Shown: piece by piece, positions 1-12,870 of the stretch
Layout: every line of letters begins with the position of its first letter
Position numbering within the stretch: the stretch's first letter is position 1
Notes under the pieces: generated by a model
Databases searched by the model: none
Told to the model about the DNA's origin: nothing
The model's input: only the letters and a program-made list of their open reading frames with translations
Program-made: the position numbers and the translations under genes
Origin: Balanoglossus misakiensis
Lineage: Eukaryota > Hemichordata
Reading direction: 5' to 3'
Assembly (NCBI GenBank): GCA_040954595.2
Contig: CM082585.2
Span: 12,462,001-12,526,000 of the forward strand
Length of the DNA: 64,000 nt

Positions 1-2592
1 GGTCTGTTTACAACATGGATTACGCTAACAGTACTCACAAAAATGTACCTCACAACATGTACAGTCACAAAGGAATTCGGAGAAGCTCTCTCAGCTGACA
101 TAGTGATTATTCTATGTTCAAATGTCTATGATTAATATTAAAGTAATTTTGTTTATCATATTTGATATCAACAAAATTTCTACCAGGGTGTACAGGAGAT
201 ACTATACTACCATGTTATTCCTACGGAGAGAGTACTACATTACTGACACACTTTCCTTTTGGTGATACATAATACTATCGAACAAAGTAATCCAAATTTA
301 CCAGCAAAGATCACAAAGCTCCATAATTACCATAAAATGCAATGGTGGGCTAAACTGTCTGTGTCTGAGGCGGTTACTTAAAAGGGACGACCAGCTTATC
401 ATCACAGACTGAGATAGTTTGCCCTTGAAATTTGATAGTCATAAATTTAGGACTGATTGTATTGTACTGATCATGCTCTGACATCAAGTTGAATTTATTA
501 ACACTGCTACAAATACATTTTCCAATGCACAACTATATATGAATTGAAAGTATTTGTAATATGGAAATATATTAATTTTGGAGATATTGTCTTGATTTAA
601 ACTGTCAGACATGCTGGATCCTTACACAACGACTCCTATAGCCAATGACATTATGTTCAGAAAAAGTGTTTCTAGACAGTGGTCCAGCATGAAACCTTTT
701 CTCGCATATTTCAACCACAAAACTTATGCCAATTTCGTAAAGAATTACGTCACAAATTGTACATGCATTCCAAGTACCACATGATCAAAGAACTTAAAGA
801 AAGACATTTTCCAGCTCAAGGCCATCCTGCAGCCATATGGTATGACCATATCAAAAAAAACTTCAATTTCAATATTGAAGTTATAGTTACTTACAAATTT
901 AGCCAAAGTTGCTATGGAAAGAGATCCAGCAATCACTATCAGCCAATCACAGCATTGCACTGGGTGGCCATGCAGAAATGGTTCGCCACCACATGGTTAT
1001 TTGAATACTTAGACACGCCCATTTAACCATATTAGGGCATATGTAAAATTAGAGGTGACTGTGATCATTTAATATGATAATGACACCAGAGCCCTCAAGG
1101 TTAGGCCAACAGCATAATCAAACATGTTCTGCTGACTGGGTTGATGATCAAAGGCCAGCACAGAAATCTAAAAGTATTATTTTGGTAATCAGCTGTTTAT
1201 GGGATAACGTTTTGGTTCAGTAGAGTTTGACGTATGCCTATGATATGAAATATGACTTGGTTACGGGAATTGAACGTTCGATTTTCACGAAAATGTTTAC
1301 TGAGAACTTTGGCCGAGACTGTAGTATAGTCCACGATGAAATGAAACCGCTCAAGCAAGTTGGCCAGGCTCGTCGCTAGCGGGTTGACCTCACGTTCCTG
1401 TTATCAAACAGTATAGTTGTCGAGTAGCCCCAGCACTTTTCTGTCAAATCAAAGTGCCCGAAATCAAAGCTTTAATAATCACGGTCATAATGATTGTGTG
1501 ACAGCTATTGGCATGCCATCGGTTCGTTCTCCACTCGATCGGAGCGTGGATGGGACGAAAACACTGTCCCCTCATTGAAAACGATCGCGAAGTTCCTCAA
1601 GTGATCTTTTCCTAATGACATTGCTCTTTGACTTTCCTGGATCCATAATATTAGCATCACGACAATGTGTGATAATTTTGTGATTATTCAAACAACTAAT
1701 GTTTTCCTGACATGGAATGTTCTCAGGCGGCCTTTCTCAGAAGCGTCACGACATGCTCTCATTGTTTATGCACAGAAGAGAAAATACGACATCCCCATCA
1801 CTTCTGTTGTGAATTTCTATCTCAAATTTACCAAACCCATAGTAAAACATCTTCGCTTTCATGCAAATCAAAAATAGTTAAAATCGATTGACAATTTCTG
1901 TAATTTTACCTTATAATATGCACCATTGCTACCGCATACTTCTACTGCCAGTTCGTCCATCTTGAATATGCAGGGCATGCTGGGTAATTTCTTAGTAACT
2001 CGATATTTCCGATGAATGCCAAACCCATCTAATCATCAAATCGAAAATAGTTTTATTTGGTGAACTGGGGAATTGAAAAATATTGGTCAAAAGTCAAGAA
2101 AACTTTACGAACTGTCGTATTCGATGAACGGAACTAGTTTTATTCATCTGAATGGTGTATAAACAATCACGAACCTTTGCAAATGTAAAGTTGTAGCCTG
2201 GGCTGGAAGGTGAACTTGATGTTATCTTAGGCCCAACTTAAAAAAGTAAATGTCAAGCAGTGATTTTTAACGCTATCTTAATAGTTCAAGGATACCAAAA
2301 ACGATCGTTGTAGTATATATCCCAACACTTGGTTCCTTTTTATATCAACTGTTGGTCCTTCTGATTGCTCTCCGTTCATGGAGGAATGTGGCTATGTCGG
2401 AGTTCTTGAAAAAGAGCGTGTTTGGAATTCCTGGCTTTGGCCTCGTCATGCTGCACTGTATCTTCTCTCTATTTATCTGAAAAAACTGTCCCTTTACGGA
2501 AAATCTATGAGAAAACCAGAGCAAAGGCATCCTTTGCGCCTTAATTTTTTTTCCCAGATCAGGACTAAACTCTGCCGCATATTAAAACGCGG
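1..2592. other. Non-coding region upstream of WDR44
   Basis: I see no recognisable gene here. Open frames are short, have no familiar motif and do not link through splice sites. Around 1240-1600 the sequence is somewhat richer in CpG than its surroundings and could hold a promoter or first exon of a gene lying to the left, but nothing in it is decisive. Confidence 0.4.
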
Positions 2593-2943
2593 TTTTTTTT
2601 CTCGATAAAAATTACCAAAAGCTATGTATGTTAACTCCAATATATAAGGTGTTAGGTAGCTAGGTGTTAGGCAACTATATATCGAAAATGAACGTTCTAT
2701 TATACTTGTGCAGAAATCGGTCATTTGCATCGTGGAGTGACCGTGGTTTGATTTACACTTAAACAAACACATTTTGCGGGTGTTTCTGGGACCGCTTTTT
2801 TTCTGACCCTTTTTTCGATGTTTTTTCTCTCGATAAAATTTACCCAAAGCTATGTATGTTAACTCCAATATATAAGGTGTAAGGCAACTATACCGAAAAT
2901 GAACGTTTTATTATACTTGTGCAGAAATCAGTTATTTGCATCG
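2593..2943. repeat. Local direct duplication, two copies of about 125-140 bp
   Basis: Copy A (about 2593-2732) and copy B (about 2821-2943) share a poly-T stretch followed by CTCGATAAAA, then CTATGTATGTTAACTCCAAT, then a block ending in CAGAAATC and TTTGCATCG. Copy A carries a short extra piece (a doubled GGTGTTAGG). Divergence is several percent, so this is an old tandem-type duplication. It ends roughly 230 bp before the WDR44 start codon, so it may overlap that promoter. Confidence 0.8.
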
Positions 2944-3173
2944 TTTGATTTCACCCTGAAACAAATGGTGGCATAATGTAACATATCAACGCAACGTGAG
3001 CGCTGTACTGGTCTCGTAAAATGCGGGAATGTACGAGACGTTATCCAAGATGGCGACATAGGAAGGGAGAGAACTTTCATCTGTAGGTAGACACCGACTT
3101 TGGCTCTCCCACGAAAGAGTGGATTTACGAATAACCGACTTTGGAGAAGTTGGAAGGTTTCAAATGATTGAAA

Positions 3174-6100
3174 ATGTCTTCTGGGAGTGACTCTGACGAG
3201 TTTTATGACGCAACAGAAGACGTGGGAGTGAGCCCGGCCAGGTAAGCAGAACAAAAATTTCGTCGGATAGATTTGTGTTTGTTACACCTCAGGCGAAGCT
3301 CAGGGTGTTTACCTCACTTACGTCATAGCCTAACTAAGAACGAGAATCGATTTGAACCGTCCCTATACTTTGATCGACGAGGGATCCGATCATTCACAAA
3401 TGATAACATCGGAAACACGAAGCCTAAATGTGTGATCGTCTGGGATCGTCAACATATTATAAAGATATGATGATTTGATTAGTTATCAATGCACGTTGAC
3501 AGATGAAGAAAACAAACGTCAAGTTGTTTGTTGAGAAATTGACCCACTACGAATTATATGAAACAATAGACCAGGGTGTGTTTTGCAAGTTTATACTGTA
3601 CACTTATGTACAGTTAAATGGTGCCTGCTACCAGAATGACAACACATTTTTCTCATGGAAAGTGTAAGTCATGATAGTACTTGAACAAAGTTGGCAGAGT
3701 TCTGACAGGTCTGATATCAGTTTTGCAGTTTGTTTTCATAGTTTTTGATGAAAATCTTCTCGATGTGACTGGTATGAGTGAGAAGGTCTATACAGTTTAT
3801 TGAAAGATAATATGTAAAAATAATAATAATATTTAATAATTTTATGTAAACAAATATTCCAGAACATGTCGGTGTCCATGTAATCTGTTAATATGTTATT
3901 CCAATGGAGAAGACATTTAATTAATGATTTTCAACACTGTGTGACTAACCTAATGACCCTGAACAGATCTATTCTTTTGTACTATTCAACTGACTGCTGT
4001 CAAGGTTACTATGGTGACTGATATGGATAGTCTTGCTTATTGTGATTATGCTGAAGGTCAATTAACAGCAGTGTTCAAAGGAAACTGTGCTTTGTTCATA
4101 TGATTGTATAGATTCATGTCAGGAAGTGAGAGGGTCATTTATTTTGAAGAAGAAGCATCCTGGATAAAAACACCACTTGAGGACTTAATTTTTTATGGAG
4201 TTTTAAATGGGAAGTCCTACAGTTGCATTTAATACCAAATTTATCAAAGCCACAATACTCTACCAACAGGAAATCTAGCAAATCCAAGCAGCCAGCAGCA
4301 CAACCAGAGCAAGCATCTGTCCAAGATGAACTTGAAGAAGAAATCAAGAAATTAGAAACTCAGAGGAGAGAGGCTGAGGAAAGGAGACGCCTTGAAGATG
4401 AAGCCCTTCAACAGAAGATTGAGGAAATTGAAAGGAAGAAAAAAGAAGAAGAAGAAAGAAAAAGACTTGTAAGAATATTACTGTTTCTTGATCCTCATCT
4501 GACTAAATCCAGCTGGATTGCAAGATAGAATTAAGCTCTTTGAATTGATATGCCAGGACGTAAAGGTCACATAGGGGTCAAGAAAGTGGCCTATACCGTG
4601 ATGAAATAGTAAATTTTTTGTTAATTTATTTCAGGAAAAAGAAAGGAAACAAAGGGAAGAGGAAGAACGAGAAAGAAGGGTGAGTGTCACTCGTTCTTTG
4701 CCGGTTGAATTTGAGATTGGCTAAACTCTGATATTTTACAAATAAAACTGGAGATATGTTGTGATTACAGAGACGCTTAGCTGAAGAAGAAAGAAAGAGA
4801 AGAGAGGAAGAAGAGAGAAGAAGAAAAGAAGAAGAGGAGAGAGAAAGACAAGTAGGATATGATGTGACCTTCATGTCTAGCCTCCTCAGGATAACACATA
4901 ACATGCACTGAAAACATCTTATGCAGAGATTATTTAAAAAATAATTTAGTACATTAGTTTATTTTATGACAATTTATCTATTGACAGGAAGCAGAAGAAA
5001 GGAGACTAGAAAATGAAAGACGGCGGAAGAGACTGGAATTGATGAGACGAAATGAGGAACAAGTCGAAAATGACAATATTGATGACTTGATTTCAAGACC
5101 AGAAAACTCAAAAACTGAATTTGAGCTTGGTGAAATTGAAACTAAACAATGCATTGAAATTGAAAACAATGATAACAGAGAAACTCGACCAAAGAGTTCT
5201 GGCGCTGAGCCAGATCTTGTGGCCAGTATTAAAGAAAGACCAAGTGATTTGGTTATCAGTGGGGTGGCATCTCCTGAAAGTTTGCCTGCACCTGTAGCAC
5301 CCCCTAGAAGGAGAAAGACGAAGAAGCCCACCCCGGAAGATGGTGCTGGGGTTAGTATGGCTGTAGTCATGATGTAACATGTGATGTCACTGGTCAACTC
5401 AGTGGCTGTTCAATACATGATGATGTTTATGACATCCCTGTCAATACTGAGAGATATTCGTCCGATGAATTGCTGTCAAAGTCAACATGTAATATGAGAT
5501 ATCACTGGATAACTTCACTGCTGAATTGCCTGATGAAAGAGTTTATGGCGCTTTGCTAGATTAGTGGTAAAGACCCCTTGAGATACATGTAGACAACTCC
5601 CTTACTGACAGATATTAAATTCTCTTTCTTAACAGGATGCTGCATCATTGAATGTAGAAACAAAACAACAGCAACCGCTGCAGCAGCAAGAACTGCAACA
5701 GGAAATGAAACCTGTTGGACTGCCAGTGTCAGAGAGACCATTGAGTGAAGTCTTGACACCAACAACAACCATTGAAAGTATTACCAAAGAGTTAGAATAT
5801 TCATTAGATTTGGCCAGCGCTATCAAGGGTGAAAACTTAGTTCAACATGAAGTAAGTCAGTCAACAGACTAAGTTCTTTTTATTCTTGTCTCCATCCAGT
5901 TTTGTCCAGTCCTGTTGTTTTAGTCGTGTGTTTGACTTTGAATAACTGTTTATGAATAAATATTCAGAAGCATGAACATTGTGTAGAAACATCAATAAAA
6001 TGATTATAATATTCATTCTTTCTGTACAGGATCTAGAGCAAATAAAAGGCAAATCTAAAGCTGATGTTGAAGGTGTCTCAACTGATGATGGTGTTTTAGA

Positions 6101-9100
6101 AGCAGGTGAGACTGAAGTTGATGGAAAGACATCAGAAGACAAAAGTCATAAAGTTACTGGTGTTAAAACAGATGATGATGAGGATCATGTTAGTCAAAGA
6201 TTGATCATGACCGGTCGGACAATATCAGGACAAATACTGTCAGATGAGGTAATAAGAACGATCAATTGTATTAATACCTTTATTACAGGTCACTGTATGT
6301 TTGTTTGTCTGTTTGAACACCACGAGTGAAAATCAATGAGTTTATTGAAATATATGAAAGAATATTAACATGTCTTGAACACTTTGTGTTTCAGGAAGTT
6401 CTTTCACAAGTAATAGTGAAAAATCTGGACACTGGGGAGAAAATATCTTTGGCTGAAGCGGAGGAGAAATTACCCAAATGTATCAATCCACTTGCTTTAC
6501 ATATCATGAGGATAACATCAGAATATGTCAGGTTTGTGTGTTGCCCGCCAATCTTATTGCTTATTGTCGTTGCTACTGGTACACTCAATAAAGTCTCTGT
6601 TAGCATGAATGTAGAAAATACAGATATTTTCTAGTTCAAGGACAAGGTTGAACTGTTGTTCTTAGAGCTCTTCTACATTTTATATAATATTGAACTGAAT
6701 TGTTTTCTTAATTTTGCTCACAGTAATTCCAGTCTTCACAAAGATACTTATTCTGATGAAGAGATGGAAGAAAAGACAGGATTGGCCTCAACACATGAGA
6801 AAGTAAAACAGACAACGTAAGTATTCAGCTTTTGATAATATGCTTCAGTTATAGAAAAAATATGTACATTGGGCCATTTGAACACCTTTGCCTTCCATAA
6901 CCTTTACATCCTGGCATTCAATGATCCATGTACATGTATAACCTTTACATCCTGGTATTTCGTAAACCATATGAGTCTTTATATTGAATTACTACTTGTT
7001 AGGTTTCGACTGAAGAAAATAATTGGTAAGACTGTCAACAAAACTGTGAGTAAATTTAAAGAAGTGACAAAACATGAAGAAAGTTCCTCCTCAGATGATG
7101 AGACTATGATGCCCATGGACAATAGGCTGATAAAGGTAAGTCTCTGTGTGCTATCACTTGATATAAGGTCAGTATTTGGTCAGATTAATTCATACATGTT
7201 TTACTGGATTAGGATCTGTTGACATAAAAGTCCAAACTATGCCAGAGAGGGCGCCCTTACCATCTTCTGCTTGATAGTGACATGTATCATTGTTGGTCAT
7301 CATTGTTTTCCAGTTTCTCTATCCTTAATTGCTGTATTTATAATTTTTCAGGTGAAGGCATGTTCTCACAACAAAGGGCCGTATGATTTTGATCAAGTGA
7401 AAATGACACAAGATTTGAGTGGTGTACATGTGGGAGCAGTGTGGACCATGAAATTTTCATATTGTGGCAGGTTGCTGGTAAGTACTTCGAACACCATTTC
7501 ACCATGAGCAAAATCTCCTAAGTACACACTTTGCCACTGGGCATGTCCTTTCTCACCGGATGTACTCACTATAGTCTTTTTCACCAATCCTCACTATATT
7601 CTATCAGGCAACTGCTGGACAAGATACTATACTTCGTATCTGGGTGCTGAAAGATCATTACAGCTATTTTGATGACATGAGACAGAGATACAACAGCGAG
7701 TCTAGAGTTTCACCCAGTCCTTCACAAGAGAGCATCAATTCTGGCACATCAGATCGAGAAACGGATCACGCAGCTGTTATGGAGGATGATGAGGCGACTG
7801 TTTTTGCCCGGCGGCCATTTTGTACTTATGAAGGACATACTGGTGATGTCTTGGATGTTTCGTGGTCAAAGGTCAGTTTGTAGTGAATTCCTCTCGAGAA
7901 AAGTTTCAAGTGTGAAGTTCTCAAAAGACTGGAGTTACATGAATTAGCATTCACCTGTGTTGGAAGATAAAGATTGTAAGTGTTTGCTTGTAGAACAACC
8001 CATGTCTTTAGAAAATGCCTTTAGTCTAAGTTCTTCATGTTTCTCTTTTTTCAGAATTATTTTATTTTGTCTTCTTCAATGGATAAAACTGTGCGGTTAT
8101 GGCATATATCAAGGCGAGAATGTCTCTGCTGTTTCCAACACATTGATTTTGTCACAGCAATTGCATTTCATCCAAGGGTAAGTGAAAACTACCAACAGTT
8201 ATGTTTCTCTGCAGAAGTGTGAATTTTTTCAGGTTTGGAAATTGAATATGTGATGATAGACTAGGATTTTCTTTCATAGTGCAAGAAATGACCTCAAAAT
8301 TGTCTTCTAACTATTTTTCTGTCACTAACAGGATGATAGATACTTCCTGAGTGGATCTCTAGATGGTAAGTTAAGACTCTGGAATATTCCTGACAAGAAA
8401 GTCGCGTTATGGAATGAAGTGGATGGTCAGACGAAACTCATTACAGCCGCAAATTTCTGTCAGCAAGGCAAATTTGCTGTGGTTGGTACTTATGATGGTA
8501 GATGTGTGTTCTATGATACAGAGGTGAGTTGTTGATTTGTGGTGGAGTTGTTTATTTGTGGTGAAGGGATTTTTTTGTGTCCATCAGAAATTTTGAATTT
8601 GCACTTGCAGGACAATTTGTAGGTGATTGTGTACCTTTAACTACCAGGAAAGACAATACTATTTCCATTTTCACTTCACCATGTATACGGCCACCTTGTG
8701 TCAATGCTGCGTACTGTATAAAAGAGGCACCCTAATGAGAATTACACAATATCAGTTTATTCAGCATTAAAGAATCCCCGACTATCTACATTTCCTTTCT
8801 TTTTTCCCTGCATCACAGCATTTGAAGTATTTCACTCAGATACATGTCAGATCAACCAGAGGAAAGAATGCTAAGGGTCGAAAGATAACAGGAATTGAAC
8901 CCCTTCCAGGTCAAGACAGGGTAAGATGAACTTGTGTTTTTCAAAAACCAGAATATTTATATATAGAAGAGATCTAGACCCTAGAGAATTTGATAAGTGT
9001 TTATAAATTGTTAATTATGACTTTAGTGCAAACTATGATAACAAGATGTATACTGTATTTCTCTAAAACATGTAGGTGATATGAGTTGCTCACTCAATGT

Positions 9101-10055
9101 TACAAAATGCTTGACTTCTGCGTTTGTTGTTTCCATAGATACTGGTTACATCCAATGATTCCAGGATAAGATGTTATGATTTGCGAGATCTGACGCTTGC
9201 TTGCAAGTACAAAGGTTGTGCCAATAATAGTAGCCAAATCAAAGCTAGTCTCAGGTAAGATATATTTAGGTATTGTTTGGTAATATTTTTATTCGTTCAG
9301 CGGGGGGAAGTACAAGTGATGAAATGGTCGTATTACCAAGCTTGGGACTTTTGCTACATGATACACCAGAGACAATCTTCTGATGGGTAGGACGTAGTTG
9401 ACCCAAGCACAGGGCAAACAATAGTTACCCAAATACACACAGGTTTTACCCCATGATCCAAAATACATAAGGTTGTTGAAGCCCTAGAATGCATCACCCA
9501 CCACTATGTTTGTCTTTATAAAAGTTTGTTTGGAGCTTTCATTTTCTATTTTGATTTCAGTCATAATGCCAAGTACATAATCTGTGGTTCAGAAGATAGA
9601 TGTGTATATATCTGGAAGACACACCATGATTATACTAAGTTTACTTCAGTGAGAAGAGATCGTAATGATTATTGGGAAAGTATTAAAGGTAAGATATTTA
9701 GTGAGATGCTACTGTATCATTGTGGAAAAACTTTTGCAGCATAAATAGAAGAATATCTTTACACAATTTGTTGTTCTATGAATCCGATTTGTTATTGTTT
9801 TGATTTGTGATTCCAACAGCACACACAGCTGTGGTTACAGCTGCAGTCTTCACAACCAACCCATCACTGATCTTGAAACCTAAAGAAGACAACCAGTCGG
9901 ACAAGAAGGTGGATGAACCCCTTGGAGCTGAAGCAGCCTTGAAGAAAAATGACAAACCTCCCAAGAAAGGAGAAGTCTTTGTATCCGCTGATTTCAACGG
10001 AGTCATGAAAGTGTTCATCAGTTATCCAAAACAGAAATCCAGTTCCCATTTTTAA
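3174..10055 (+). CDS. WDR44: WDR44 (Rab11-binding WD-repeat protein), complete, 18 exons
   Basis: WDR44 is a cytosolic and endosomal Rab11 effector that tethers recycling endosomes and tubular exocytic carriers to the ER. Exons: 3174-3241, 4270-4468, 4635-4679, 4771-4851, 4988-5350, 5636-5851, 6030-6248, 6395-6531, 6724-6816, 7003-7135, 7352-7477, 7608-7871, 8055-8177, 8332-8523, 8819-8920, 9139-9254, 9561-9688, 9820-10055. These sum to 2841 nt and encode 946 aa; human WDR44 is about 913 aa. Every junction keeps phase. The N-terminus ([11 protein letters not shown]) aligns with the human start and contains an FFAT motif, EFYDATE, at residues 9-15. Residues about 24-130 are a Glu/Arg/Lys-rich coiled coil, partly on two small exons of 45 and 81 nt. 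A proline/basic patch ([14 protein letters not shown]) follows. The WD40 propeller runs from about residue 530 to the end ([42 protein letters not shown]). This start is preferred because it reproduces the family N-terminus. Confidence 0.95.
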
Positions 10056-10071
10056 AAAGTACACTGATATG

Positions 10072-10077
10072 AATAAA
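10072..10077 (+). terminator. Poly(A) signal of WDR44
   Basis: AATAAA lies 17 nt after the stop codon of WDR44. A signal this close implies a very short 3' UTR unless later sites are used. Confidence 0.5.
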
Positions 10078-11985
10078 AGAAGATACCAAATTACTCCACC
10101 TTAAAAAATACATGTTACAGTACACAGGTCAATATTTGTTGACAACTAGAGTTGTAATCACCATAAACTACAATGTATATGTTTTTGATTTAAGAAAGAT
10201 GGATGTAAGACTTTGCTCCCTTACTTGACATTATACTGGAAATATACCTCACAGAGTGGCTGATATGGAAACCCAAGTTGTCATTGATCATCTGTATTTT
10301 TCATCAGATTTTGTCTCTATAACCAGATATTGAGATTGTATCTGTCCCAAAATTATACATTGATGTGTATTTCTTTTATGTGATCCGATGTATGTATATT
10401 TACATTTGAGAATTTCATCCCAATTGAAGACTAGAATTATGATTGTTTTTTAAAGAAAAGTTTAATATACGGTAGGTAAGATGCAACAGTAATGCACTTT
10501 TGTTTTGTTTTTATTTGTATCATGTGCTTGATAGAACTTCAAAGTAATGTGAAAAATTGTTTTTTTTTAGTTATCATTATTGTATATCTTTGTTGGTAGA
10601 TGAACTGTTGGACCTCATGGCAAAGCTCTCCAAAATATGCCAGTTCCATAGTCACTGCACAGAACATAGGTATGCATGAATATCATAATACAAAGTTTTT
10701 TGCTCTCAGAGACTGAACATTTTCATGGTACATGTCAGAATAAGAGTCTGTGCTTTTCATGTCCATTCTTGTCTGTTTAAATACCGGTAAGCACCCAGTT
10801 CACACACACGCACATGCCCACATATAATGTACTTGCTTACACACAAACTCTAAATGCACACAAACACACAGAAACTGAATACTTCCACAGTAATTGGCAA
10901 TACCACAACAAATTGCTGATTTAGTACCAGTAGTATGACAGGAAGTGACAGTATGTATGTATTATGAGTCATATTCTATAAGCATTTTTTCAGGTAATTT
11001 AATATTTTTACATCAAATAATTTGACATACAGCAGAATGTAAAGACAGTCCACATTAAAAACGCATTCAAGTTGAAAACAAAAACATGGCAGTACTGAGC
11101 ACATATCTGGGTGGGGATAGGGGCTGTTGATTGTTTTGATGGATAATTATACATACATGGTAAGTGAAACTTCATTGGGTTTTCTGTGGGGGGGGGGGGT
11201 GTGTGCAAAAATATGGAGGGGACATGAACTGAATGCTATGAACCACACAAACTCTATTCACCATCTCCCCCTTAAACTTTGCTCAACAATTCTCTCAAAG
11301 TAAGTATTTATTATCTGTTGGTAAAAAAATTCTTCTAATGCTGTTCTAAATGGTCACAAAAATAGTTGTACTGCTCAAGTTCATGATACACCAAAATGTT
11401 TACAAAACAGTATACAATTGCCATGCAGGCTAACAGCAAAATAATAAATCACTGGCTCATTCATATCAACATGTCTTCGAGCCGTTCAATTGAAATTCAT
11501 TTGAGTGATTATTTAGGTCATGGTAAAGATAATCGCGAAGACACATTCATGGCTTTAATTGTTTCGATTGTACAAATTTCCAGAAACTTGGGAAGGTGTC
11601 ATACAAATGCAAAAGTACCATTGGGTAGCTGGCTGTGAAATGTTAAACATTTGCATAGAGGTTCCCAAAGTCAGTGATGAAGTTTTTTTATAGCCTTGAC
11701 AGCAATTGAGTGGATAGTATATTTTAAGCAATATATGCAAAAGTTTCTGACAACTATCAAGAGTTTAATTGCACAGTTAGTAGGTTTGTCAGAATCTTGA
11801 TTTTGCTCATAAATAATGATAAAATGACAATATTTTATGGCAAATGAAAATTGCATATCATAATTTATGATATACTGTTGGCTGCTTTAGAAATGGATAT
11901 CCCAATCATTGTCAAGTTCATGTTGGTTTAGGTCATGGAAGTTGATTCTTGACAGCTGGAGCTAAGAATACTGCAACTGGTACAG
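10078..11985. other. Intergenic or 3' UTR, WDR44 to COPS9
   Basis: The region between two converging genes holds no supported coding exon. It contains a CA-rich microsatellite-like stretch near 10800-10870 and a 12-G run at 11188-11199 followed by TGTGTG. The 3' UTR of COPS9 (minus strand) must lie in its right part. Confidence 0.5.
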
Positions 11986-12449
11986 CTATGCTAAATCTTC
12001 ATCATCAAAAAGGTCATCAAAATCTGAAAAGGAATATGAATACATTATAACAGTACATAAAACTGAGTGAATGAATAGTGTATTTACTGAAATATACATT
12101 TGATTTGAGTAAAGTGAAGTCTTTTGTACCATTGAAGAAATCACTATGAACAGCTTTTTCATTGGCAGCTAAATCCATCAGAAGCCCTGCTGATCCACCA
12201 GCCTGTAATATGAAAAACAAAAGCAAAAAATTACATGTATGATACAACACTTCACATTCAGAGGTGTGAAAAGCACATTACCTGAAATCTATTTGTTCCA
12301 ATGCGGCCTGTGGCTTCACAGGAATATAAAGGAATACATGTACTCAACAAAAACGACCGATTTAAGCTTAACATTATTACCTCTTCAAGATCTACATACG
12401 GTCCCCCTCCTTCAGGGAACATCTCATCCGCAACGACAGACGGCTTCAT
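11986..12449 (-). CDS. COPS9: COP9 signalosome subunit 9 (CSNAP/MYEOV2), complete, 3 exons
   Basis: COPS9 is the small acidic subunit of the COP9 signalosome, which removes NEDD8 from cullin-RING ubiquitin ligases. Exons on the minus strand are 12449-12381, 12202-12130 and 12023-11986. They sum to 180 nt and encode 59 aa, against 57 aa in human. The start [20 protein letters not shown] matches the human N-terminus (MKPAVDEMFPEGAGPYVD), with a small insertion. The middle exon carries the highly conserved [14 protein letters not shown] stretch, and the last exon gives the acidic [11 protein letters not shown] tail, the family's signalosome-binding end. All splice sites are canonical and phases are 0 and 1. 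The gene is too short to score in ordinary ORF searches. It is head-to-head with the LAMP gene, 421 bp away. Confidence 0.95.
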
Positions 12450-12870
12450 CTTCAAAACCTATGTATTTTTCAAGAGATCACAACGGAAGAAGCAGAGGGG
12501 TCTGGGTAACCGAGACTAAAGGTAACTTCAATATCTACTTCCGGGTTAGCTCTTCTAATAACCACTGACACCCCATTGATGGTAGTTCAACCCATTCAAC
12601 CCTGTATATAGAGAGCAAGAGGTAATATTTCTCTGCAAAATTGTGACGTGATTATAGTATAGCTTTTAGATAAGTCAATAAACAAATTGATAAGACAGTT
12701 GAAGTAACTCGTTGCAAACAAATCTTCTAGATATATCATCGTTGGGTCGTAGCAACATTTTATGGAACAGCATTGGTCTGACACGAATGGTCCCGTGACT
12801 TTACGTACGACAACCCCACTTTGAGGAAGGACTTGGATCGTTGCTGTTGATCAACCACATTTACGCCAAA
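12450..12870. promoter_or_regulatory. Shared divergent promoter region, COPS9 / LAMP
   Basis: The 421 bp between the COPS9 start (minus) and the LAMP start (plus) must contain both promoters and both 5' UTRs. It has CCAAT-like and CpG-containing stretches (for example GTCCCGTGACTTTACGTACGAC near 12791-12812, which includes a CRE/CLEAR-like TGAC). No TATA box is clear. Inferred from gene arrangement only. Confidence 0.5.

Noticed and set aside
10594-10680. Possible extra exon after WDR44 (DELLDLMAKLSKICQFHS)
   Set aside because: WDR44 already ends at its proper family C-terminus at 10055; this short frame has no partner exon and lies in presumed 3' UTR.
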